Source: Globodera rostochiensis (lineage: Eukaryota; Nematoda; Chromadorea; Rhabditida; Heteroderidae). Taken from it: a DNA stretch of 64,000 bases. Positions 1 through 12,200 of the stretch are shown here, piece by piece. Every line of letters starts with the position of its first letter. Position 1 is the first letter of the stretch. Below the pieces are notes generated by a model. It did not search any database. It saw nothing but the letters and a program-made list of their open reading frames with translations, and had not been told where the DNA came from. A program made the position numbers and the translations under genes. The stretch lies in NCBI GenBank assembly GCA_018350325.1, contig JAEVLN010000019.1, positions 1,116,001 to 1,180,000 of the forward strand. Direction: 5' to 3'.

Positions 1-427
1 TCGAAGAAATTCTGTATTCAGAAAAATTAAATATTTTAGAGATTCGTCGTGCTGACCGTCAGACGTCTTTCCGCCCGTTTCCCTCTCCAAAAGGCAAAAT
101 AAAAGCATCCGAAAAGAAGACATCCGGAAAAGACGCCGGACAATAAGAGAGCCACGGAAAAAACGACAAACGAATCGGTCATCGGATAAAACGTCGAGTT
201 TTTGCCCAATTTGAGAATGATGAATTTTTGCTGTTCGTTTCAATGTTTGCCCTCCCCTGCCCCATTTGATTTCCCATTCTTCCACAAAAGTGTGTCGGGC
301 GAAAGATTGAGCAAACAAAGCATATAAAACGAAAAATAATAATACGCAAATTTATTTCACAACTTGACAGTAAAAAATTTTAACTGTTAAAGAGCGAAAA
401 AAATTGCGCCCAGGGAACATTTTCGTT
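1..427. other. Left-edge stretch, no gene seen
   Basis: Region downstream of the minus-strand TPR gene. It is AT-rich without a convincing open frame, RNA gene or repeat. It probably holds the 3' UTR of the TPR gene and intergenic DNA. Confidence 0.4.
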
Positions 428-1123
428 TTACTGAGCCAAAACAATTTGTTTTTTTGCCAAAAATCGCTGCGATTGAAGTCTTTCGGGACGCTGAAAAACA
501 GTGATGTCGACCAGCGGAACATCCGTCTTAAGATGAAAAGAACACTTTTTACCGCATGAAAATGTTCAAATAAATCAACTTCGTCTCGAAGTGCAACCAG
601 TAGCTCTTGGACTCCGCGATTCTCTCCGCCCAATTGCGCACATCGCAGAGCATCCTCCCTCGCTCGGCCCTTCAATCCGAGTCTGTTCAATGCCAAAGCA
701 CGCCTAAACAACGCTTTGCAGTTGTTTGGTTCTAGCTCCAACGCACCACAAGCGTCCATATACGCCTTTTCAGGCCTAAAATTATACACATCAGATTCCA
801 ATTTTAAGCCTTCTCAGCAAAATGCTATGTTCTCCAACAAAATTTTCGACCCGTCTCAGCATAATACAATGACTAAATTCCATAATTGGCTACCGGACTG
901 AACGAAGCCATTGGCAAACACAAAGAAAAGAAAAAGCAACTCACTTGTGCAGGTTGAGATAGGCCTGGGCCCGGTTCGACCACAAGACCGAATTAGTCGG
1001 GTCCATTTCAAGCGCACGCGTGTAGAGGAGCACTGACTTGTTAAAGAGCTTATGGCGAAAACATTCGTTTCCCTCTCCTCTAAGACGTTCAGCCTCAATT
1101 TCACGCTGTCTATCAGTGAGCAT
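428..1123 (-). CDS. TPR-domain protein (UNC-45/SPAG1/TOMM34-like TPR unit)
   Basis: The first exon (about 1123-942) contains RGEGNECFRHKLFNKS and LYTRALEMDPTNSVLWSNRA, a textbook tetratricopeptide helix pair. A second exon from about 764 continues with ALELEPNNCKALFRRALA, the next TPR. A third, after a short intron near 540, ends at a TAA at 428. Such three-TPR clamps (GN, N, KALFRRA) normally hold the C-terminal peptides of HSP70 or HSP90, so a co-chaperone role is inferred. The start used is the ATG before LTDRQREIEAERLRG; an upstream exon is possible. The protein would be short (about 170 residues), so it may be a stand-alone TPR unit or a truncated member of the UNC-45, SPAG1 or TTC family. 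I cannot choose between these. Confidence 0.7.
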
Positions 1124-1277
1124 TAATGCTTTTGCATAAAATATACAGAACATAATAAAAAGTACAAACATTTCTGTAAAATAAATAGATTATCCTTAAC
1201 TGCATAAAAACCAATGAAAAGAATATATTAATTTTATCAAAGAAAAAATAATAATTAAATGCTACTACTTGCAAAAA

Positions 1278-1374
1278 GGGGTCAATCCATCTCATCCATA
1301 CCCAACTCACTCATTAGGAAGTTTGGAGTTCTATAACTTTTTCAATTTGTAATGGATGAGTTAGGTAGGACCCC
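1278..1374. repeat. Imperfect inverted repeat, MITE-like
   Basis: The left arm starts GGGGTC and ends in an AACTCACTCATTA motif at 1278-1316. The right arm (1350-1374), read in reverse complement, gives GGGGTCCTACCTAACTCATC and ends CCATTA. The arms are about 35 bp apart. This looks like a small foldback element between the TPR and TMED genes. Confidence 0.45.
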
Positions 1375-1496
1375 TTAAGAAAAAATTAGTGTATGGCTCT
1401 AAAAAAACCCGGATGAAATAAAAATGAGCAAAAATCTGAATGGAATGTAAAAAAGCGGATAATATAACTTATTTACTAATTTAGTTAAAATCTCCA

Positions 1497-2503
1497 TTAA
1501 TTGAATTTCCCAACAAAACGTCCAACCAGGGAATCATCAACAAAAAGGGAGCGAAGCATGAAAACCTTAAAAAAGTGAAAATGCCGAAGTATGAAACCAG
1601 TTGAAGTAATAAACCTGAATTCCCGCAGCAAAAAGCAAACAAAACAAATGGACAAAACTCCACAAATTGATGCGCTCAAAGGCCGTCTAGGAAAAAGCAC
1701 TCATTGAAATATAAAATAAAAACAACTGCACCTCAATGATGAACCTATCTCTGGCCTCAATTGCTCGAAATTGAGCCTGGGCCCGTTCGATCTCGTTCAG
1801 ATTGCCTTTCACCTTTGTGGTGACCATCTTAAAATAATTATTTAAAATAGTTGAAAAACAATCGTAAAAGAAGCCATACATTAAACACTTCAAAATGTTC
1901 TTCCAAGAGGCCATCTTTGCGCTGGATGACTTTGAGATCATTGTCGCTCAAATAATTTCCATCCTTGTCCAGCAAATAAATCTCGAAAAACACCTTAAAA
2001 CAAGCGAAGATTATGCATTTTATGAATGCCAACCTTTTTGCTGTTTGTGTAACTGAAAGTGTTGTCAAAACACAAGGCGTAGTCACCCCTTCCATGCTGA
2101 GGTTCATCCAAAACAAAACGATGAGTTCCATCTGATTTACGCGGATCGTTGGCGATCATGAAGCCAGCTGGGGACTTCAGAGAGAAAGTAATGTCATGCT
2201 CACCGCCTTTAACCACCTAAATATTTGGTTTAAACTGAAGATTCCATTTAGCGCATTCACCTGGTAAACAACCTCAAATGACTGGTATTTTGGGGCTGCA
2301 ATTGTCTGGTAGACACAATCCAATCTCCCAGCCTCAACCACAATGGCCATAACAATTTCTTCCTCATTTTGCTCGACGAAGGAGAAACCGCTAGTTGTCG
2401 GAGGAGTAAAAGACGTATTTTGTTGGGCCAACATAATTTCAGATAAAGCAATTAAATAGAACAACAAATAAAGAAAAGTAGAGGCGTGCCAAGATTTTGA
2501 CAT
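1497..2503 (-). CDS. p24/TMED family cargo receptor (TMED1/5-like)
   Basis: Secretory-pathway cargo receptor of COPI/COPII vesicles between ER and Golgi. Exon 1 begins MSKSWHASTFLYLLFYL, a signal peptide. The GOLD domain follows: MAIVVEAGRLDCVYQ (one cysteine of the GOLD disulphide), then FSLKSPAGFMIANDP and RGDYALCFDNTFSY (the second cysteine). A later exon carries the coiled-coil part GLLEEHFEVFN and VKGNLNEIERAQAQFRAI. The last exons give FERINLWSFVHLFCLLFAAG, the membrane segment, and a cytosolic tail VFMLRSLFVDDSLVGRFV. The tail lacks an obvious dilysine end. At least five exons with short introns. Subfamily assignment (TMED1/5 rather than TMED2/10) rests on overall similarity only. Confidence 0.88.
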
Positions 2504-2978
2504 ATAGAAAAAGTACATGGTATACCTGAATTTGTCCATAAGCTTTAAAAATAAAAACCAACGGTTTGATTAGAAAAAATAATAAAATCGCTCAAATTAG
2601 ATTTAGATTTTTAAATTGTTTTAAATTTTTTGGCATTTCGTCGAATGGTAGGAACGGATTTACTAGACAACTGAGTCCCCCTTGAAAGAGACAATTCAGT
2701 CAGACCTCGTTAAAATTTTCTCAAAGGTCGCTAGGATTTGAGGGCATCGAAGCCATTTCTGCTGTGAAAAGCTTTGAAATTTGGGAAAAGAAAGCGACAA
2801 GAATGGTAAGGAAAAAGCAAGAAAGGAAATCATCCATCGGGGTGCAATTTTGGTCGTTTCTTCAAATTCAGAAAACGAAATTCCGTTCCGGTTAAATTGT
2901 TTAGCATGAAGAAAACCTAAAAATTCTCAATACTGATATTTGTTTTTCCTTAAGGACTTTCCAACCTCAACGTTCCCG

Positions 2979-4396
2979 ATGTATCATTACCAATACAGAA
3001 TCATTCTCATTGGTGATTCAACAGTTGGAAAAAGCAGCCTGCTCCGTTATTTCACAGAAGGCAAAAATGCTGAAATAAGTGATCCGACGGTACTGTGCTT
3101 AGGGTTGTACTAGAAACTCTTTCCAGACTTCACAAATATTATTTTTTTAAAGTGGGTTGGGAACCAGCCAAACTATTGCCGAATCTTTTTAGGTTGGCGT
3201 TGATTTTTACGCACGTATGGTTGAAATCAAGCCAAATTACCGCATCAAATTGCAACTTTGGTATAATTTTTTTTTGCGTGAGTTTTCTTTCCACATTTGG
3301 TTTTCAGGGATACTGCAGGACAGGAAAAGTTCCGCTCCATAACAAGGTGGGTAAAACTATTCTTGCATAATAATGCCCCCACCCTCCTCCGAAATGTTGA
3401 TGACAAAAACCATAGGGGGACTTTTTAAATGGCACTGTCTGGTAAAACAAGAATTTGGCCCCTACGATTTAAAAAAAATTTCACTCCTCCAAAGTATCCA
3501 AAACTGGCTACGGCCCTGAACGGGTAAACACCCAACTCGCTACTTTGTCCCGACTCGCTACCACTTTTTTACTTGTTCAAAACCCGTTTAAGACATTTTT
3601 ACAATAAAAAATGCATGCATTTTTTATCTACTCGATGAGACAAAATGAACGGTACCATTTTTAGGCTTGATTAACAACCATGAGCTGAGTTATAGAGATT
3701 TAAAAAAGTAGCGAGTCGGGACAAAGTAGCGAGTTGGCAGGTAGCGAGTGGGGTTCGTCCCCCTGACGGCATATAATTTTCAGATCGTATTATCGAAATT
3801 CTGTCGGTGTTATTGTCGTCTACGATATAACGAACAGACGTACCTTCGAGCATGTCGTCGATTGGTTGGCCGAAGCTGAAGCAAATTTAGGCGGGCCCGA
3901 CCCAGCACAACTTGTTGGTGCTTACGATTAAACGATTGGATTCTCAAAAATTACGTTTAAGGTATTTTTATTGGTCGGCCACAAGGCGGACCTGGAGGAG
4001 CAACGTGAGGTTCTCTACGAGGAAGGCGAATATTTTGCCAAGCACAGACGCATTAAATTCATCGAGACGTCCGCTCTCACTGGAGAGAATGTGAATGTGG
4101 GTGTTGGTCATAACGAGCTCAGACCGGACCTGGTTTTTTTCCGGATAATTATTCACTTGCTAACCAAAAAATTTGGTAAAGGTTCGGCTCCGGAGACTTA
4201 GCTCCTTTTTTCACACTTTTCATTTTAGGAGGCCTTTCTGATCGTATCGCGCGAAATCAACGCAAGATTCGAGACAGGCGCACTGCGCATTTGTGATGGC
4301 TGGGACGGGATTAAGAGTGGTTTGCTGCGGACACAGTCCATAAGTCTGTTGGACACCCAGGAGACGTCAAGTGAAAATTCCCAGTGCTATTGCTAA
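2979..4396 (+). CDS. Rab GTPase, RAB39 type
   Basis: Small GTPase of late endosome/autophagy trafficking. Seen in order: the P-loop GDSTVGKSSLLRYF, a switch I exon with VGVDFYARMVEIKPNYRIKL, the G3 motif DTAGQEKFRSITR, then SYYRNSVGVIVVYDITNRRT, FEHVVDWLAEAEANLG, LLVGHKADLEEQ (G4, with NKxD replaced by HKAD as in RAB39), and ETSALTGENV (G5). The C terminus ends Q-C-Y-C-stop, a CxC-type prenylation end. The IKSGL and ICDGWDG stretch is typical of RAB39. At least five exons; an inverted-repeat element lies in the intron at 3532-3737. Head-to-head with the TMED gene. Confidence 0.93.
3532..3737. repeat. Inverted-repeat element inside a RAB39 intron
   Basis: The left arm at 3532-3560 and right arm at 3709-3737 are exact reverse complements over 29 bp (core TAGCGAGTCGGGACAAAG then TAGCGAGTTGG). 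About 150 bp lie between the arms. The motif TAGCGAGT also recurs just outside the right arm. This is the shape of a non-autonomous foldback or MITE. Confidence 0.75.
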
Positions 4397-4864
4397 GGTT
4401 TTATGTTTGACCCGCCGCTTTTCTACTTCGTAACATAAAGCCCTGTACAAATTACATAACAATTGCTAGAGACCGACTCGAACCAGAACCAAAATTTTTC
4501 GGTGGGCCCTCAAGTCCGGTCTTTAACAATTACATTCACTTTGGTTTATTTTGCTCATCCCTATACAATTCACATTATACATTTTGATTCGAACGTTTTA
4601 TTCACAATTAAAGTAATGATAGGCAAATGGTTTCAATGGGAAGTCAATTACATTACGCCTGCAGTAAATGGTCAAATTAATCCTCGAATTAGAAATTTAA
4701 ATGTCGGGAGAACGGCCTTTTGGTATACGTGAAATAGGAATTTTGGAAGCGGTTTAGAATGTGAATCACAAACGGCATTGAATTTCTGGTAGTTTATTGG
4801 GCGTATAAATATGGGAATAAATGGATAAAAGTTGGCATGGATGCATCTTACAGTTGCACGCTTC
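4397..4864. other. Tail-to-tail intergenic stretch
   Basis: Between the stop of RAB39 (+) and the stop of the WD40-FYVE gene (-). The open frames here are short and show no family features. Probably the two 3' UTRs. Confidence 0.4.
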
Positions 4865-6710
4865 TCATTTAAGCAAATTCTGCACATCCCAAAACATGAT
4901 AACGCGATCGTACCCCACCGTGACCAATTTCCCAGGCCTGTTTCCCCTGTCCTGCAGCGCCATCTCTATGACACCAACGCGCAATTCGTTAGTCACCGCA
5001 AGCGGAGTCAAACTCAAAAGAAATGGAGAATAATACTTTTTAAGAGTGAATTCGAGAAGATGCCCACTCGAATTGTTCGGGGTAATTCTGCATCTTCTCA
5101 TGGCATGTTTTACAAATCCGAGCAGGCTTTTCAAACCCCATGGCGGGGAACACAGACGACTGTCCACAACAATCTGCGGAAGATATTGTTTTGAATGAAA
5201 GAAGTCACTCACTCGAGCACACCGACTTCCCACAAGTGCGACAGTGATGGCGTCGAACTCCAACGATCTTAAAATAAGTTGTGGACCATAATTCGTATAG
5301 ACAGACAAAACATCTTTTACAAATGCATTTTTTGCTTATTTGATTTTAATTTTAACTATATCTTCACTTTCCGGTCCCACATCACGCGTAGGTTCCAGAA
5401 AAAGGGCGTGTCGCATATTTCGCATTTGTCTGAGTCCACCCATTCCGGAGCAGCAATGCGCCGAGCACTCATGTCCCAGCAAACCAATCGGCCCGATTCG
5501 TCGACGGAGAACAGACGACGCGAATCGGCGCCTAATGCAAGACGAGTGAGCTTGGCATTGTGTCCACTGAACTTGGAATATGTGCCAAAAAAAAAGAAGT
5601 GAATTCTTTACTTGAGTTCATAACAGTTGCCACGTTTGCCCCCAATATCCCAGACAATCACCAACGAATCGGTGCTTGCCGAATAAAGATGTTGATGGCT
5701 TAAATCCCAACACAGATCAGTGATTGCACCTAAAGTATGTCAAACAAATTGCAATGTTTTTTTGGTATAATAATTAAAAGACCGGCCTTTCTATGGCACT
5801 CTCTTATATTTAAGTTAACATCTTATATAAATCACCAGTGTGGGCACACAATTTGCTGATCAATTGCGGTTGTTGAGTTCCAACCACTAGTCGAAGCACA
5901 GCAATGTTTCCGGCATAATCGCCCACAAAAACGAATGAAGCATCGCCATCAAATTGAAGTGCCGTGCAGGGGGAACCGGTACAATAACTCCCTACAAAAA
6001 AGGCATTTTTGAGTGCAAAAAAATATTTTTTAAAACCGATTTTACGAGCGGTCGACGTGCAATGCCAAACAATCGTTTTGTCTTTGGCGCAACTCACCAA
6101 CTGTTCCAATCGGCCAGAAAACCCGAGGCCACTCACAGAACTAAACAAATAAAGTCAACTGACATGCCGTGCATTTAGACGACACCGTCTTACCTGGTGT
6201 GCGAATTCCATTGGCGTTTGAATGAAATGCTGCAAGGACAAAGTTTTATTCGAATTCAATTTGAATGTTTATTGTTTGAACCTGTTGAAATCATTCTCGA
6301 TAGAATATTCATGGATTTGTCCGTTCGCAAGACCAACGAAAATGCTTTAAACATTTATTTTCAAACAAAATAAAGCATATATTTACTAATTTTTGTGCTC
6401 ACTGCAGCTAAGTTTTGTCGGTATGTGCGGCAAGTCTTGGATAATAGAAGGCCAAAACATTCCGGACTCGCGCTTAAGCAACACTCTTAGCGTACGATCC
6501 TCATTTATTGTGAGTATTCCATCTTCGCGCTCCAACAAATGGATACCCGCGATGCGTCCCATAAGCTGACCCTCAATTTTCTGGGTCAATTCTACAAATA
6601 AATATACATTTTTTAAATCAATGTTAACAATTAAACGTACCCATTTTTGCATTTTCACCCAAACTGCTTTCTGTGGTGACGGAAGGATGTTGGTTGATCA
6701 CGGCAGCCAT
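4865..6710 (-). CDS. WD40-repeat and FYVE-domain protein (WDFY1/WDFY2 type)
   Basis: Endosomal PI3P-binding adaptor. Exon 1 encodes [22 protein letters not shown]40 blades follow: [20 protein letters not shown], then [39 protein letters not shown], an [23 protein letters not shown] blade, and [20 protein letters not shown]. The FYVE finger is split by introns: [11 protein letters not shown], then [16 protein letters not shown] (the RR/KHHCR PI3P motif), then [19 protein letters not shown]. The C terminus returns to a final blade, [19 protein letters not shown]. This WD-FYVE-WD arrangement is diagnostic for WDFY1/2. The ending requires an intron at about 5055-5000 that skips an in-frame stop. 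Confidence 0.9.
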
Positions 6711-7215
6711 AAATAATAACACAGATGTTGAAAGATAGAGCTCCCAAAGCGAAACAGCCGTAGAACCGGATTTGCTTGCCCGGAAAATCGCTTAAGAAAG
6801 ACCCAGCACTGGTATGTGTCAGGGATATAACCGGATGCAAAAAATGCCCGGAATATTTCGAGGCTTAGAAATTTCACTTTTCCTAATTTTTCTGATCATT
6901 TTTTCGCATTTCGGCGATTAATCGCTAAAATGAACTTTTTCTTAACAAAAAAATGCACTCTAAGACGACTTTCCGGTTTAGCGTTTAAATCTGGCATTTA
7001 AATGAATGCCAGAATTAATTCAAATAAATGACCGAAAAAGTAAAATGAAAGTTCGCATAGGCACGTCAAGCAGTACTCCCCACTCATAGTCAGGCCTGTG
7101 TTTTTCTTGGGTCTAGAATCCATCTCGTGTGGAGAACTTCTGCGATCCTGAATTTTGGTCCAAAATTTTTGAAATTGTGTTTGGTGTACATTGTTTTAAA
7201 ATTAGATAAAAAAGG
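6711..7215. other. Divergent intergenic region
   Basis: Lies between the start codons of the WD40-FYVE gene (-) and the carnosine methyltransferase gene (+), so it holds both promoters. I see no clear TATA box, RNA gene or repeat. Confidence 0.4.
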
Positions 7216-9083
7216 ATGGAATGTGTGCAGTCATCGTCAGCGGAGGCTGTTGATGCGGAAGTGTTTATCAACTTCAAAAATGAAGCGGACAATTGTGATG
7301 ATCAAAACAAAATTGGTGGGAAGGAAGGTGATTCGGAAAGAAAAGAAGTGAACGCGGCAGAACAAGTGATCAACGCACTTTTCTTCTACAAAAAATTTGC
7401 AATAAGCAAATTGAGAAGACAGGCGGACGCAATCCTGTAAGTAAATTTCCAATAATTATAATAACAATAAGATTTTGCAGGGCTCTCTCAGAAAAAGACC
7501 GGAAGCTGTTGATCGTACCCAGCCTTGAGCATTTTCGACAGGTACGCGAATGCGTTGCTGAAAATCAAAAGTGAGTAAAGAGACTCTGGGTGGTAAAAAA
7601 TGTTTAACGTACATTTTAAATGCTTTAAAAATGAGATTTAAATATATTAGTTATTTGGCATTAACAGTTATTCAAACAAAAAAGGTTTTTACATTATAAA
7701 CAGAAAATATTGTTAATGGCGTTGTGAGAAAAAATTTTCTTATTGCCGTGTTGCTTCGTCCGTTACTCCCAAAACAAAAACACATTTCAGGGTTTTCGAT
7801 ATGATCGTGACATGCGGTGCCCATATGCTTGGCGGGACCATTCAACAAGCCTTTGAAATCACCCAACTCCGACCGGCCACTGAACATTACATGACAAAGG
7901 TGAAAAGCGTCCTCAAGCAAATAGTGCGCGATTGGAGTTCCGAAGGTAGGCTTTGAATATGTGCTCGTTCATTTTATTCTTTGATTCTGAACAAAAGGTG
8001 CTGCTGAGCGAGCGTCATGTTACCAGAAGGTTAAAGAAGAAATGGTGAAGCAGTTCCCGGAACCAACTTCTCGCCATTCCGTCCAAATTTTGGTCACTGG
8101 TGCTGGTCTTGCTCGGTTAGCATGGGATTTGCTCAGCTTGGGCTTTTCCGTGACGGGCAATGAGTTCTCCATCTTCATGTTGCTTGCTTCCAACTTTATC
8201 CTCAACACATGCCAGCAGGTGTCTGTTTAATTGAAATGATTTTCTTCACATTGTTCAAATTCTGACGGGAATTTAATGACTCTTCCCCACTAGTGCAATG
8301 AGTTTACGATTTATCCGTGGGTACTCGACTTCTCCAACGCTTGGAGTTGGAAAGACCAGCTTAGGCCTGTCCGTTTTCCGGATGTCAATCCGTGCATTGT
8401 CTCCAGTGACCAGGTTTATAGTTTTACTGACAATATTAGTAAGAGCACTACTTTTGCCAAAACCGAATAACCAAACCAAACATTTATGTGAATGAATTTA
8501 TAAATATCGTTTTCAGCGTCTCAACACCTTTTCGATGTGTGCCGGCGATTTCCTCCAAGCCTATGCCGCGGATGAAAATCATTTCGACTCCGTTATTTCC
8601 GTATTTTTTCTCGACACTGCCGCAAATCCCCTTGAATACATCCGGCATATCCATAGAATCCTTAAGTATTTATAGTATTTATATATATTTTCCTTTTTAT
8701 AAGTATCTATATATACTTTTTCTTTTAAAATGATTTTATATATTTTTTTTTTAAGTCTTAAAGGCATTCAAAATTTAGACCGGGCGGTACTTGGCAGAAT
8801 TTCGGTCCGCTGACTTATCACCACGAGGATTTGGACGAAGTGCGTTCCCTTGAGCTTCCATTTGATCAAATTGTGCGTTTGATTGAACATTGCGGGTTCC
8901 GAATTGACCAACTTCTCACAAAGGACCATCTCCCACTGTCCAGGCAAACAAAAGGAAGGACAATTGCAGTTTTAGAGGAATTCACATTTTAGGTATACGT
9001 GGAATCCGGATTCAATGCTTCAGTACAGCTATCATTGTGGCTATTTTCAATGTAGCAAAGCAGAAGAAGACAAAACGATGTGA
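7216..9083 (+). CDS. Carnosine N-methyltransferase (N2227 family)
   Basis: SAM-dependent methyltransferase that makes anserine from carnosine. The chain reads MECVQSSSAEAV at the start, then VINALFFYKKFAISKLRRQA and LLIVPSLEHFRQVRECVAEN. After that come the helical N2227 core (KVKSVLKQIVRDWSSEGAAE, with QKVKEEMVKQFP), the SAM loop ILVTGAGLARLAWDLLSLGF, and GNEFSIFMLLASNFILN. The substrate part follows: FPDVNPCIVSSD, MCAGDFLQAYAADENHFDSV, LKPGGTWQNFGPLTYHHED. Stop TGA at 9081. About eight exons. In human CARNMT1 the SAM loop reads PGAGLGR; here the first residue and the second-last glycine are changed (T and A). Confidence 0.92.
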
Positions 9084-9252
9084 TCCGTGAATGTGTCAGT
9101 ACTTTACTTATATGTGTATAAATCCGCATTTCTTTTACTTTAATTATGTGTTGTGACTTTTTGTTTTTTCCCATAAAAGAGAGTTTGAAGTTCAATGAGA
9201 TATTTTGATTTTTTGAGCAAACTTTATTCCGTTTGGTATTTGATCTGATCAG

Positions 9253-12200
9253 ATGGTGCGTCGAACTGACGGTCCCCTTTCGTTGGATGTTCGGGTGAGT
9301 GAAATGTTAAGGTCAAAGTTTTCGATTCGAGGCTTGAACAATGAATCCCCCCCCCCTTATGCTTCCCAGGGGACGGCGTTTGATGTGTTGCCGGAAACCG
9401 ACTTACTTGCCGTTGCGGGTCGTAATGCGCTGACGGTCGTTACAATTGGCATCTCCGCTCCATTGTCCACATCTTCGTGGGTCCAACTTCGGCACAACAG
9501 AAACTTAGTCCGTCTGCTCAAATTCAACCCGCTCGGCACCGGCTGCTTTGCCACTGTTGTAAGCATTCCCGATATTAACGTTGTCTCAAAACTGTTTTGG
9601 TCAGTCTGGCCCATTTGCCGACATTTACACGCTTGGCCAGGGCTCAACTGTGCAAAGGCTGGCGTCCCTGCAGGCGCAGTCTCGAAAGGTGGCCGACTTT
9701 TGTTGGTGCCCGTTCGATGAGCAACTTATGGTCGGTCAATTCAAAAAGGTATTGGTATTTCAATCCACCAATTTTCAAGATGAGTTGTGCGGATGGCGAT
9801 TCGGTGTCCTTTTGGGATTTACGCACCGATTTGAGCAGGCCCAGCGCACAACTCGGACTTCTGTTCGGCGCTGGTCAGGCCAAATTTGCGCCGCATCTCA
9901 ACAATTTGGTGCTGACAGCAACCGGAAGCGATTTGCGACTTTGGGATTTGCGAGTGGGTCGAACAAATCTTTGAAAATGCTTAGTAAATATGAAAAAGAT
10001 TGTTTTTTAGCACACATCACAGCCCATTGTGCACTTCAAAGGCCACCAGTCTCGTGTTTTGTGCTTGGATTGGCATCCGTAAATACCCACCGCGAATATA
10101 ATTTTTGATCGAATTAAATTTGCTACAAGCCATCACCAGGAGCCAAATAGTTTCTTTACATCGGCTAATGATGGTGCGTTGAAATTGTGGTCTTTTGGTG
10201 AGCAAAGAAGTGAGCCGAGCATATTGAATGTCGCCCCGATCAGTGCGTGGCGTTTGGTCTTTTCGGTTGGTGCAAAAATGTTGTGCCGTTAGCAGGGGTC
10301 GAACCTGCGACCTTGGGCTTATTAGACCCACGCTCTAACCGACTGAGCTATAACGGCAATTGAAGGGTTCACTTTTTTCACCTTTTTCTTTTTATTCAAT
10401 TGAGCATTCCGTGTTGTAAATTAACAGTTAATATAACAATGCCTTTTGGTTCTTCAGCAAGAAGGTCAGGAATTGGCTGCCCTTTCCCTCTCTACGCCTC
10501 ATACCGTGGCACTTTTTTTTAATTATGGCCTGGACAACATCAGACAGCTCAAAGTATTAAATTAGAATCAAAAACCGCTTTTTCGATGTAATTAAGGGGA
10601 TCGAGAGAGACGACACTTTGATGGACGCCGCTTGGCACAAATCGACCAGTGCTCTCAAATCTACCACAAAGTTTCTCTACACACTGAGCAAGAAACGGCG
10701 TCTCTGTCGTCATGCCATTGCCTACGAACTTTCTGTAAATAAAATGTTGTCAAAATGTTCGATCTACCTTTTTTATTAGAATGAAATTCGCGATGAAATG
10801 AGCACTCCGATCATGCAATCGGCGGTAGATGAGGAGAGAGACCGGCTAGTGGCGGCGGCAGCCGCCGTTGACGAGTGCCATAAACGAACGGAGGCATTGG
10901 AGATTGGAGGGGGGGGGGACGGAGTGGACTTATATTTTCTATTCAGACTCTATTGCCCAACACTTTTGACAATGGAAATCGAAAGGACTTGGATTTGCCG
11001 GTTCCGGTTAGACCCTTCCCTCGACATTCGATTGGAAGCGGACAATCTTCGGGTAACGCTGCGCTCGGGTCGTTGCCAACCCTAAAGTCGCTGATCGGAT
11101 CTCTGAAGGCGGAAGGAGGGGGAAGCACATCCGACGGTGGACACAAAACTCCACAATCTCCGATTGTAATTTTACGGAATGCAAATAACCCATTAAAAGT
11201 TCTCATTGTCAGTATTCCGACTGGCACCGTTGGATTAGAGCTCCGAATGTGCTTGGAGGGGATCTTCTGACCGAATTGGAGGCCCTTCGCAAACACTCAA
11301 CGGAGGGCCTTTACACCACCGAAGTCAATTTCCAACGGGCAGCCATCGGCTTCTCCTACATGCACCAAAACCAATCCCGCAAAATTTGCTGGGAGATGCG
11401 CTTCCATCGCGAATTTATAGAAAACGGATTGGTAATAATACACAAATAAGCCTAACAAATGCTGTTTAGGTTTTTGTCGAAGTTATCCAGAATGAGTCGC
11501 CTCTAACCCCGGAGAAGGCCTGCCTCTTTCTCACGTTGCTTCAGCAGGAATGTGACGAGCAAGTTCACATGCCGAGCACGCAAACTGTCCTTTGCCTTGT
11601 CTTCCATCAACTTCCAAAAATCGTCGATTTGATGAAGGTTAGGTTCCAGAAAGTAAGTTCGGATTCGGACTCGTTGCCCGATTCAGATCTTCGCCTTGCC
11701 CATTAGCGTGCCATCTGCTGACGGCATCAGCCTTTCCAAGGCCAGTTCTCAGTCCGGTTCTGCAGGCGACGACTCGGAATTGGCCGTGTCAAATCAGCAA
11801 CAACTGACAATGAGCACCGTCATTGACCTCGGCCTTCCCCTCAAGAAACAGAGTTTGGTTACCGTCGCCAGCACCGTCCTTTTCCCGGTCACTTTTACTC
11901 CGTCCCTCTCCGACCATCGCGTCCCTGCCCCGCGCTATTGTGGAGCACGCTTCAACAGATCAGGCTATTTGGTCACTTTCGGAAGGACGACAAATGCAAC
12001 CGCCACAACAACGACGACGACCAAACTTCTCCAACAGCCAGGGGTACGTCGGAATTGATGCGCGGAAAAGATTAAATAATTTTAACTTTTTTTCCCTTTT
12101 CATTTTTTCCCGCTTTACCCTTCATCTTTCGGTGTACCAAGTTCAGGACAATCAGCAACAACACCGAAAAAGTGTCAATTGTGCAAAATCCGCTGAACAT

